Assembly: GCF_000715075.1 (NCBI RefSeq)
Contig: NC_134081.1
Location: 107,868,108-107,932,107 of the forward strand
Reading direction: 5' to 3'
Source of the DNA: Nicotiana tabacum
Lineage: Eukaryota > Streptophyta > Magnoliopsida > Solanales > Solanaceae
Length of the DNA: 64,000 nt
The translations under genes and the position numbers were made by a program. A model generated the notes under the pieces. It was not told the DNA's origin and searched no databases. It saw only the letters and a program-made list of their open reading frames with translations. Position 1 is the first letter of the stretch. Each line of letters starts with the position of its first letter. Of this stretch, positions 45,401 through 54,257 are shown in pieces.

Positions 45401-48400
45401 AATCATCAGGACAGGATACTACTGGAATAGTATGGAAAAAGACACTAAGGAGTTTGTTCGAAAATGTGATAAATGTCAGAAGTTTGCACCAATGATCCAT
45501 CAACCCGGAGAGCAACTTCATTCAGTACCATCCCCATGGCCATTCATGAAATGGGGGATGGATATCGTCGGCCCCCTACCATCGGCCCCAGGTAAAGCTA
45601 AGTTCATTTTATTTATGACTGACTATTTCTCTAAATGGGCTGAAGCATAGGCGTTCGAGAAAGTGAGAGAAAAAGAGGTTATAGACTTCATATGGGATCA
45701 CATCGTGTGTCGATTTGGGATACCCGCAGAAATAGCATGCGATAATGTGGGAACGGACAGGGCGAATCGACGAACAAGACTATCATCCAAAACTTGAAGA
45801 AAAGGTTGAACGAAGCTAAAGGGAAATGGAGAGAAATTCTGCCCGAGGTCCTTTGGGCATATCGAACAACATCAAGGTCCAGTACGAGGCAACTCCGCTT
45901 TACCTAGTGTATGGCTCCGAGGCCTTAATTCCAGTCGAAGTCGGAGAACCCAGTCCAAGGTTTTGACATACATCGGAGGAATCGAACCACGAGGTTATGA
46001 ATACTAGCATCAAATTATTGGATGAAAAATGAGAAGCAGCACTTGTTCGAATGGCTGCACAAAAGCAACGAATCGAAAGGTACTATAATAGAAGAACCAA
46101 CCTCCGCCACTTCAGGGTAGGAAACTTAGTCCTAAGGAAGGTCACCATCAACACTCGAGATCCTACTGAAGGAATGCTCGGCCCAAATTAGGAAGGACCC
46201 TATCAAGTCCTCGATATAATCGGAAAAGGGTCTTATAAACTCGGAACGGTGGATGACAAACCATTACCAAACAACTGGAACATATCACTTCTCAAACGAT
46301 ATTATTGTTAAGGTATGATTTTCTCCCTCCTTTCGTCCATATATGTTCGACACTAACACATTGCAGGAGTTCGACCAAAGACATCGAGACCTCAGGTTTT
46401 AAAGTACGCGTTCCACTCTTTTTCCCTTAGATCGGTTTTTGTCCCAACTGGGTTTTTCCGACGAGGGTTTTAACGAGGAAACAACTATGTGCTACCTGAG
46501 AATAATTCAACAGTATCCAAGGCCTCCTTACAGTCAACCTCGAATAATAGGGGGCTTTACCATCAAATAAATCAAGTTCGATACAAGAAAGTTATTTCAT
46601 ATCAAATTCATGTCAAACAGGGTCTCGATAGAGAAAAGTGTAAGGGCCAAATGGTCAAAACAAACCATGTCTGCATAGTTTTGCTCGAGCCTGACGCGAA
46701 ATACGAACACATGTATAATGACTTATAAAGAAAAAACTTCTTCTTTACCGATATCTCATACTTTGAAAAGTCTGTTCTACTTCATGATTCAAATAGGCTT
46801 AAGGGCCGACCACTATCGAGTTCGAGCAATTACTCACTTGACCATAAAGCCTACGGGCTGTAATACTTCGAGTTTGAGTTCAAGCAATCACTCACTCGAC
46901 TATTAAGCCTAAGGGTTATATTACTTCGAGTTTGAGCAATCACTCACTCGACCATAAAGCCTGCGGGCTGCAATACTTCGAGTTCGAGTTCGAGTTCAAG
47001 CAATCACTCACTCGACTATTAATCCTAAGGGCTATCTTACTTCGAGTTCGAGCAATCACTCACTCGACCATAAAGCCTACAGGCTGCAATACTTCGAGTT
47101 CGAGTTTGAGTTCAAGCAATCACTCACTCGACTATTAAGCCTAAGGGCTATCTTAAATAGAGTTCGAGTAATCACTCACTCGACCATTAAGCCTACGGGC
47201 TGCAATACTTCGAGTTCGAGAAATCACTTACTCAACTATTGAGCCTAAGGGATATATTACATCGAGTTCGAGCAATCACTCACTCGACTATTAATCCTAA
47301 GGGCTATTTTACTAAAAATTCGAGCAAACACTCACTCAACTAAATCCTCAAACTTATGAACATTTTCATAAGACACAAGTAAAACAAAATCTTCACTATG
47401 CAGAAATGAAAACAGAGACAAGTTGGGAAAAGAAAAGACCTTTATATATATGTTTACAAAACATTCGATCAGGACCTTACACGAAAAGATCAAAATAAGA
47501 AAAACTCTAATTATCTACAGGAGCAGTATTTTCTCCATCGGACTCCTCCCCACTCTAAGACCCTCTCTTGCTCCTATCACCGTCATCGTCATCATCATCA
47601 TCATCGTCGTCGTCATTATCATCGGAGGCCAAGACCCCAACATCGGCTTCAAGCTCTTTTGCCTTTGTTATCTCTTCAGTAAGATTGAAGTCTCGAGCAT
47701 GGATCTCCTCGAGGATTTCTCTCCGAGATTGGCATTTGGAAAATTCGACAATCCAATGTGCTCGAGTTCGAGCTGTCTCGACTACTTCTCTCGCGTGTGA
47801 CTGAGAGGCCTCAGCATCGGCCCGATAAACAGCCACAAATGCGTCTGCATCGGCCTTTGTCTTTTCAGCCCTGGCAAGTTCAAAAGCCAACCGAGCCTCG
47901 AGCTCCTCTGTTTTCCTTGCTTGAACCAAGCTTTTCTCCTTCAGACTTTGAAGTTGATTTTCGGCCGATGATAATTGGGCTCGAGCAGCCTCTTTCTCTG
48001 TAGCAAAGTGGTCCATATTTCCTTTCCATATCAAGGACTCCGCCTTTATCACATCGACCTCCTCACAGAGCTTCCCGGTCATCTCAAGCTTCTGCTGCAA
48101 CTATGAGACTGATATTTTAACTATTATTCCAGTATCGAGTCCATAGGCTTTTAATAGTGTCATTACCTGCTCGGACAGATCGGTCTGATCTTGGTGAGAT
48201 TTGGCCAACTAAGCTCGGAGGTCCTTGATTTCTTTTCCCCTTTGCGCTAAGAGGAGTTTAAGTTCCTTCCTCTCCTCCGTGTCCCGTTGGAGATCAGCCT
48301 CGTACCGACGCAGCTTAGCTCGGGATCGAGAACATGCTTCTCGATGAGCTACCATGGCCTACGAAGAAAGAAGAAACAAAGTAAGAAAAGAAAAACAAAC

Positions 48401-51400
48401 ATAAGAGATAATACCAACAAAATAATTTAAGGCTTACCTGATTCAAAGCCTGCTGCACTCCGTGAAAAAGATCTGATGCATCACTAGTGCCGGCAGCGTC
48501 CTCGACACCGGTAAACAGGTCACAAAAAGGATCCTCTCCCTCATGAGACCTGTCTAGTTTGAGGGCCCCCAAATCTTGGGCTTCCCGAATCGAACCTTCG
48601 GAAAAAGCAGGGAAGGTGGGCGAGTCTTCGATTGCGGCTGCCCCAAGTGAGTCACTTGGTGCATTCTCTTCGGTTCGAAGAGATTCGAGGAGAGCCCCTT
48701 CAGACATATCCCCCATCCGTTGGCTTCGATGGGAAGCATCCTTGATCTCCAATGACTCGGGGACTCTGCCCGAATCTCTCTCCGATATATCCTCAGTTCG
48801 AGGCAGAGCCTTATAAACCGCCATCGATCAAGCTGCATGTGGAACGTCGGTGGTCTTCTTCGATCGGGCCACCAGTACGGACCCGTCGTCTTCCTCTTCC
48901 TCATCTTCATCCCTTAGACGTTGAACCGATTCTAAGGTCAAAGGGATGGTCTTCTTCCTCGACTTACGAGTCGACCTAGCCTTCGGTTTTGGATTTTCGA
49001 AAGTAGAGGCTCTTTTTCTCTTATTTCCATCCGCCGGTTTAGAAACCGGGTCCGAGGCTTCTTCCTCGCCGGGTAGGGGCCTCAAAACCCCATCTCTGTC
49101 CAGGCCTACACACAATAAAATCGGTTGAATATGTGGAAAATATTTTGTTCGAACTATAAAAATATGAGAAATAGGCTTACCATGATTTTTGTCCTCCCAT
49201 CGGCCCTTTGCCAAATCACGCCACGAACGTTTGGCGTATGTGGAGGTCGAAGCCAGGGCACATACCCAGCTCTTAAGATCGGGAATGGCACCGGGCATCC
49301 AAGGAACTGCTGCATCACAAAAGAGATATCAGCAAGAAAGAAACAAAGAGACAAGGCGATAGGAAATAAGCAGCAGAATTACACTTACGCTCCATATTCC
49401 ATTCTTCAGGGAATGGCATCTTTTCGGCTGGGATCAGGTCCGAAGTCTTCACTCGAACGAACCTGCCCATCCAACCTCGATCCTTGTCCTCGTCTATGCT
49501 CGAGAATAGTACCTTGGTAGTCCGGCGTTGAAGTTTTATTAATCCACCTCGAAAGAGGCGGGGACTATACAATCTAATAAGATGATCGAGGGTGAAAGGC
49601 ATCCCCTCGATCTTGCTTGCAAAGAAACGGATCAGGATAACAATCCGCCAAAAGGAAGGATGAATCTGACCTAGAGTTATTCGGTATTGACAACAAAAAT
49701 CGATGATAACAAGGTTGAAAGTTCCTAACGTAAAAGGGAAAGTATACCCACTAAGGAACCCTTCCATATGGGTGGTAATATCTTCATCGGGAGCCGGAAT
49801 TACCACTTCATTGTTATCCCAGTTGCAATCTGTCTTTAACTATGCAAGTTGCTTTTTGGTTATTGAGCACAAATACCTCAATACCGTCTCACACCGACCG
49901 AAAACCAACGAGCCTTTATCGACCTTAAAATCGGAGGTGAGAAGACACGTTCCGGGAACAAACTCCTCAGGCCGTGGCTCCACCAGTGTTTTATCGGCGG
50001 CGGGCTGTGAAGAAAAAGCCTCTTCTTTTTTAGGGACGGTTTTTGATGTTTTCACCATTTTTTAAATTTAGAAGAACGAAATAAAAAAGATGTGGTGTTT
50101 CAAAGAAAGATTTTGCAGTAATAACCACAGAAGGAAAATTTCGCACTTAATTCAGAAGGTATGAGAAAATGCTTAGGAAATTTTGAGATTAGAAGATGTA
50201 AAAGTGAATAATGGTGAAAGAAGGGGATATTTATAGGCTGAGCAGTAGCGGTCTAATATCGGTAATGGCCGACCACCGTCTAACGCGCATTAAATGCCTC
50301 GGTAAACTGAACCGATGGGACAACTATCGTGTACGTCACGATCGGATTCGATGCATACGTCAGTATATATCTAATCGTACCGTTGGAAAATTATATCGTT
50401 TCTCGTTACATTCTTCCCGAGAAATGCGGGGACTATCTGTATACGGTCAAAACCGATTAGTTCGTCGTACGGACTGGTCGATATGATAATACTTTGATAG
50501 AAGGGCGACTTCGTAATACCAGGTCGAGGCCCGAAGTCAGGTCATCAAGTTTCGAGTTCTAGGACCAATCAATGACAAGCTCGGTATCATTATCGAGCTC
50601 ATATCCAAATCGAACTACGGGGCGAGGCAAAATTATCGAGCTTAAGATGCATAGACTGACCGACACCGACCCCGAATCAATACCATACTCCGAGTCAGAA
50701 TCGAGCTCGAGTCAAGATCGAGAGCTCGAGTCAATATCGAGCTCACAGACAAGAGCCGTTGCAACCACACTAGGAGGGAGAATCCTGGCAGGAATTAGGG
50801 AAAAGCTAGTTCTGCATGGGTTCCCCACTATGTATTTTTTATTATATCTAAAGTAGGATCCCTCCACTATAAAGGGGGTGATTATTGTTTCTGTGAGGAG
50901 ACATTCAGACATTGTAACAAAAGATTATTCCTTATATTGAAAGATCAATCCTTTGAGCTTTCTTACTTAATCTTATCTGGTCCATTTATTTCCTCTTTTT
51001 AACAGTTTTTATCTTTCGTTCTTATAGTCAAGATTGGATATTTTTATTTCTCTTTACGATTTGTATCAAGCTATACCACATACTATTAGAACTATGTACA
51101 AATTCAACTCTATCTGATTTTTCGGGTAAACAACTAATAATATAGAAAATCTCTCTTATAGAAGAAGATCATAGATGCGGATTCATTCCGAGCTAACTTC
51201 AAAGGTACTGCCTAAAAATATACTCCCTCCGTTTCAATTTAGATGAAGTTGTTTGACTCGGCACAGAGTTTAAGAAATAAAAGAAGACTTTTGAAACTTG
51301 TGGTCTTAAAAACTGTTTTTAAGGGGTAAAAGCTTTTTGGGGCCATGACATTTGTGTGGTTATAAAATCTTCTCATTAAGGGTAAAGTAAAAAGTTTAAA

Positions 51401-54257
51401 GTTAAACTATTTCCTATTATAGAAAAGTGTCATTCTTTTTTGAATGGACTAATAAGCAAAGTGTGTCATCTAAATTGAAACTAAAATAGATTAGTGTGTT
51501 AGTATACGTTACTTAAAATGCATTTTATATTTAGAGAATTTTAAAAAGTAAAACAAAATAAATAGGCCTTTTAAAATAATTAAAGATAATGAGAATAACC
51601 TCCAAATAATCTCCGAGGTTGACGACGAAAGTGCCAGGGACATGAGGGACGGAAAACCAGGCGTGATTGTGTTTAATTTGCAAGCCATGAATGCCATTGT
51701 CCATCAAAATAGTGAGACCGCCATGATCAGAATGTGCAGCAAGTCCCAAAGTTTTATTGGGCTCAGGACAAGGCGGATAAAAATTTGCAGCCATGATTTG
51801 AGTCCCTTCTCCAAGTCTCCTCTCTATGTACTTTGTATCAAGACCTAATCCTTCAGATATTGTACCAAATATTTTTACTGCAAGCTGCCAAACCGCCTCT
51901 AAGTACACCTTTGCTATGCGCCTTCGCATACATGTAACAAAAGGATTATATCAATCACAAAATGTAAAAATTAAATACTTTATATAAGAATATTAATTTC
52001 GGAATAGAATATGAGATACGTAATATTTATCACATGTTAGGTTATGGGTATTAGCTGATGATAAGATAAATTTTATATCAAAATAGTGTAATTAAAAATT
52101 TCATATAGAAAATGAGATAACTAATTTCATGAGATATTCTTGTCGGACAATTGAACCAATGACCCCTAAGTGTTACCCTAGTCACTCTAAAAAGAAAATA
52201 AGGTTAGGAGTATAAAGGACAAATCATTTATTTTCCTTTGAAGTAGGACATCGATTCCCTAATTTTTGTAAAATTCACATATATAGCTAGTAAATACACC
52301 AAAAATACTCGTTAACATATTATACAAAATATATCTAAAGCTTCAAAAGTTTCTAATAATTTGTTTTCACTCTCCAAGATGCTGCATAAAAGGGGAGAGA
52401 AGACAATTAACCATAGAAGAATGAGCCAAGATAACAAAACTTAAGAGTTTAAGTTATATACAGTAAATTGATTTAAAACTATTTGGCAATTTAACCGGTG
52501 ATAAAAAGTAAATTTTTACTCTATATATTTTCGAAGTTATCGAAAATTGCCCGTATTGATCAACTTAATTTCATAATATAAAAAATCTTTAAAACATAAA
52601 TGCTGGTAAATGTGAAGCATGTAGAAAATTACCTGTAGCAAGGGGGATTATCTGGCCAAAGGTGATAGCTATGTGGAACTGGACCGCCGTAGTGCCTCAG
52701 AAAATCCCTCCAATGGAGAGTATGCTTTCTGCTAGTGTTCAAGCTTGTTCCATATCTTACTGGATCCATCACATCTTCTGAAGCATATCTCATTTTTTCT
52801 TCTAATGGCAAATTAAAAAATTCTTTTACAGCTTTAAGCATTTCATCCATGACAGATATCTCTATACCATGATTAGTAACCTGTGGATTTTGCAATCACA
52901 TAATTTATTTTAAAAGGATTTCACTACATTTTTAAAATCATACAAGGAAAATAATATTATTCACCCCGTTCCAAAAAGAATGAAATAGTTTTAAAGTATT
53001 TTTATTGAAAAACTTTTATATTCACACAAATGCTATAACATGTTTAAAATCACAAGTATCAAAACTTTTATCGTCACACAAATATTATAACTTATTTAAA
53101 ATTATAAGTTTTAGAAGTCTTTCTTTCTTTATTAAACTTTGTACCAAACAAAGTGAGATGGAAGGAGTACAAGGGCCGGCTCTAATGTCTTTATTAGTAG
53201 GCTTGTGCCTTAGGCCCCCAAATTTTGGGGGAGGGAGGGGGGACATTTTTAAAAATTAATAGGTGTATATGCATTTAAAAAATAATATTTAGTACTTTAA
53301 TACAAAAGTAAGAGTTTTCAATATAAAAGAAAAGAAAGCTCTTTAGATACATAAATAAAGTAATAATTTGACTTACTGAATAGTTTTTCCAACGTTTCAA
53401 TTTTTCACTTCTTACTCCTTCATTAGATAATGTGTAAAAATTTTACTCTCCCTTTCTTAATTTGTCTAAGTCAATCTTTCTTTTCCCGATCTCTTCATAT
53501 TTCAGAAACCCCTACATATTTTATCTTTCTCTTTAATATTTTTACTCGCCTTCTTTCTCCGAGAAATTTAAGCTTCCGATAGTTTTATACTTCAATTGCT
53601 CTATAAAATCTTATCTAAAATTAACAATATCTCAAGAAAGATTAAATGAGTCAACTATATTATCAATTGAAAATGAATTATTAGGGAAAATCGAGGATTA
53701 TTAACACTATGTATCTCAAAAAGCTATAAAAATAGACTTTAAATAAAAAAAAATATCGTATAACTTTCTTTTAAAATTTAGGCCTCATATTAAATTTTAT
53801 TTTTAGGCCCGGTATATACTTGAGAAGTCCCTGAATAAGAAAAACACAACACATGACCCTAAGAAGTTGTAAACAAAGGCAAAACACTATCACTGAGCAG
53901 TGAAAAAGAGAGAAGGAAAGAAACGGAAACTAACTTAATTACCCTAAAGAATCCCCATTCAGCAGAGGCTGAACTAATGGCATGTATTGTTGCTAGTCTT
54001 TGCTCAACAGGTCCATTTAGGCCACTCAAATCTATAACTGGAATGGAACCACAGATCGCCAAAGATGGGCTTTCGGCTTCCGGCAGTGGCAAAACAAACT
54101 CGGGAGGCAGAATTTTCATGTCCTTTGAATTGTCAATTAGGTACTTCACACCTTTTCTGCAATAATCAACGTCCACAATATCCCTGCTAGTAACTGAAGG
54201 TGAATTGCCATTATTGCTGGTGGAAGCCGGAGAGGGAGAAATCGCCGTTAGAGCCAT
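39228..54257 (-). CDS. 2-oxoglutarate/Fe(II)-dependent dioxygenase, four exons
   Basis: Minus-strand host gene. Exons 54257-53943, 52880-52633, 51921-51600 and 39485-39228 join to 1143 nt, 380 aa, without a stop. Family hallmarks: PVIDLSGL and WGFFRVTNHGI in the N-terminal (DIOX_N) part, NFYPPCPEP, iron ligands H251, D253 (HSDHGG) and H307 (VEHRAVV), and R317-x-S319 (RIS) for 2-oxoglutarate. Length is normal for the plant DOXC class. YGTSLN, HWRDFLRHY and LWPDNPPCYR recall the Arabidopsis AT2G44800/AT3G60290 group (from memory); the substrate cannot be predicted. A soluble cytosolic enzyme is expected. Intron 3 is 12.1 kb because E2 lies in it; without E2 it would be about 0.9 kb. Its donor GTTATT is weak. 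Start ATG 54257 gives the standard N-terminus. Confidence 0.9.
39605..39863. mobile_element. Stowaway-like MITE in dioxygenase intron 3
   Basis: 259 bp with ends CTCCCTTTGTTTCAATTTAA and, inverted, CTCCCTCCGTTTAAATTTAA, flanked by TA on both sides (39603-39604 and 39864-39865). No coding capacity. Confidence 0.75.
39938..40614 (+). repeat. E2 5' LTR
   Basis: Starts TGTATACGGTCAAAACC, ends CAGGTAAATA (the usual final CA mutated to TA). TATA CTATAAAGG near 40349. Confidence 0.93.
40618..40635 (+). other. E2 primer-binding site
   Basis: TGGCGCCCACCGTGGGGC, 3 bases past the LTR. Confidence 0.75.
40743..42378 (+). pseudogene. E2 gag, several stops
   Basis: ATG 40743 (MALPIDNEAG). Stops at about 41011, 41032, 41229, 41463 and 41851 and a frameshift near 41608. 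The capsid core has KYNGMTDPNEH and MIWYHNLPTNS; later VVQAFTQGLNEQ. The knuckle CKYHGTHGHKTEDC (near 42222-42263) is intact, unlike E1. Arg-rich DREPRSNRDRYQP precedes it. Ends at 42378. Confidence 0.85.
42379..43103 (+). pseudogene. E2 protease region
   Basis: VDPGSSANIIRS near 42614-42650 is the aspartic protease active site in the DPG form seen in plant Tat elements. Then FNMASEMTKGEI, and after a stop near 42805 YNALLGRPWIHNMRA. Further stops down to RT. Confidence 0.8.
43104..44198 (+). pseudogene. E2 reverse transcriptase
   Basis: The longest intact pol block, 364 codons. Motifs: CVDYKDLNKACPED, FLDAYSRYNQIQ, MPFGLKNTGVTYQR, catalytic YIDDMLVKS (near 43826-43852), and LTGRIAALGWFISR in the connection. 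It ends at a TAA (44196-44198) in place of a sense codon at the start of RNase H. E1 matches it up to about 43937, where E1 is deleted. Confidence 0.88.
44199..45000 (+). pseudogene. E2 dual RNase H region
   Basis: First RNase H at 44199-44528: LYLYLAVLEIAVSGVLVREE, YYVSRTLGEAE and PHLEKLGLAL; the typical first Asp is not seen. A second, archaeal-type RNase H follows near 44680-44930: TYGASNAKG, LTNNEAEYETMIAGLELA and CDSLLVVNQV. A second RNase H of this type is known in the Tat lineage. Its usual first catalytic Asp (DGAS) reads Tyr here. Stops at 44526, 44720 and 44873. Confidence 0.75.
45003..46310 (+). pseudogene. E2 integrase
   Basis: Zinc part: HEGTCGNHSGAKSL and CDKCQKF. Core: WGMDIVGPLPSAPG (first Asp) and TDYFSKWAEA, where a TAG stop falls at 45648-45650. 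Then FGIPAEIACDN (second Asp), followed by frame loss. The C-terminus reads, in pieces, RYYNRRTNLRHFRVGNLVLRK, GMLGPN, GPYQVLD and NNWNISLLKRYY. It ends with TAA near 46308. Confidence 0.85.
46311..46800 (+). other. E2 spacer after integrase
   Basis: Contains FCPNWVFPTRVLTRKQL-like sequence near 46435-46485 that also occurs after integrase in E3. Otherwise no sustained frame. Confidence 0.5.
46803..47345 (+). repeat. E2 minisatellite with alternating units
   Basis: About nine units of 52-65 bp: CAATCACTCACTCGAC, then CATAAAGCCTACGGGCTGCA or TATTAAGCCTAAGGGCTATC, then TACTTCGAGTTCGAG. The two unit types alternate for most of the array, giving a dimeric period of about 115 bp. CGAGTT/CGAGTTCGAGTT slippage explains the length differences. 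Confidence 0.85.
47555..50058 (-). pseudogene. E2 antisense gene (aORF), five exons, 735 codons
   Basis: Exons 50058-49389, 49309-49181, 49105-48438, 48358-48167 and 48100-47555, all with GT-AG borders, sum to 2205 nt in one continuous frame. Only three point stops (TAG in exon 1 at 49840-49842, TGA in exon 3 near 48826, TAG in exon 4) interrupt it. Residues about 85-200 hold FPFTLG, HPSFWRIVIL and LDHLIRLYSP, resembling the putative gypsy-type transposon domain (Transposase_28; from memory). Exon 2 has WRDLAKGRWEDK. Exon 3 starts acidic and then has a nuclear-localisation-like KRKRAS...RKSRKK. Exons 4 and 5 form a long coiled coil (EKEAARAQLSSAENQLQSL) ending in an Asp run. Activity unknown; a nuclear, DNA- or chromatin-associated role is only a guess. 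Confidence 0.82.
50228..50236 (-). promoter_or_regulatory. TATA box of the E2 antisense gene
   Basis: Minus strand CTATAAATA, 170 nt upstream of ATG 50058 and about 200 bp inside the 3' LTR border, so not part of the LTR promoter. Confidence 0.55.
50418..50433 (+). other. E2 polypurine tract
   Basis: CGAGAAATGCGGGGAC just before ...TATC and the 3' LTR. Confidence 0.6.
50438..51132 (+). repeat. E2 3' LTR
   Basis: Direct repeat of 39938-40614; ends GGGTAAACA. It contains an 18-bp duplication around 50716-50740 (AGCTCGAGTCAAGATCGAG). Confidence 0.93.
51223..51490. mobile_element. Stowaway-like MITE in dioxygenase intron 3
   Basis: Left end CTCCCTCCGTTTCAATTTAG after TA. The right end ATCTAAATTGAAACTAAAAT is its degenerate inverted copy. 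It lies between E2 and exon 3. Confidence 0.55.
51600..51921 (-). CDS. Dioxygenase exon 3
   Basis: 322 nt, residues 188-295, with NFYPPCPEP and the iron-binding H251/D253, ending NLGDYLE. Acceptor GCGAAG, which is atypical in lacking a pyrimidine tract; donor GTTATT. Confidence 0.85.
52633..52880 (-). CDS. Dioxygenase exon 2
   Basis: 248 nt, residues 106-188 (VTNHGIEISV ... NPPCY), acceptor CCACAG, donor GTAATT, ending in phase 2. Confidence 0.88.
52964..53170. mobile_element. Possible MITE in dioxygenase intron 1
   Basis: CACCCCGTTCCAAAAAGAAT at one end and AAAGTGAGATGGAAGGAGTA at the other are weakly inverted (CTCC.TCC type). AT-rich inside, with TATAAC repeats. Confidence 0.4.
53171..53820. 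mobile_element. Possible transposon fragment in dioxygenase intron 1
   Basis: Starts AAGGGCCGGCTCTAATG, with CTTAGGCCCCCAAATTTTGG nearby, and ends near TTTTTAGGCCCGGTATA. GGCCC-bearing ends of this kind belong to common plant DNA-transposon derivatives. No target duplication was confirmed. Confidence 0.3.
53943..54257 (-). CDS. Dioxygenase exon 1
   Basis: 315 nt, residues 1-105, starting MALTAISPSPAS and ending GFFR. Donor GTAATT. The Ser/Pro-rich first 25 residues are variable in the family. Confidence 0.88.

Larger units (their letters stand above)
39938..51132 (+). mobile_element. E2: full-length Tat-lineage Ty3/gypsy element inside an intron
   Basis: 11,195 bp with LTRs 39938-40614 and 50438-51132 and a perfect target duplication ACTAA (39933-39937 and 51133-51137). 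Order: primer site, gag, protease, RT, RNase H, a second RNase H of the archaeal type, integrase, tandem array, antisense gene, polypurine tract. The second RNase H and antisense gene mark the Tat lineage. LTR copies differ by roughly 5 percent as judged by eye over 400 bp, mostly transitions, plus an 18-bp duplication in the 3' copy. Gag and pol carry many stops, so it is inactive. It is inserted antisense to the dioxygenase. Confidence 0.95.

Noticed and set aside
46718..47138. Two plus-strand ORFs rich in SSNHSLDY repeats
   Set aside because: They translate the E2 minisatellite; unit lengths are not multiples of three, so the frame is accidental.
47423..48003. Plus-strand ORFs opposite exon 5 of the E2 antisense gene
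   Set aside because: The minus-strand frame has coiled-coil character and fits the spliced structure; the plus frames are shadows, with a Ser/Ile run opposite the Asp run.
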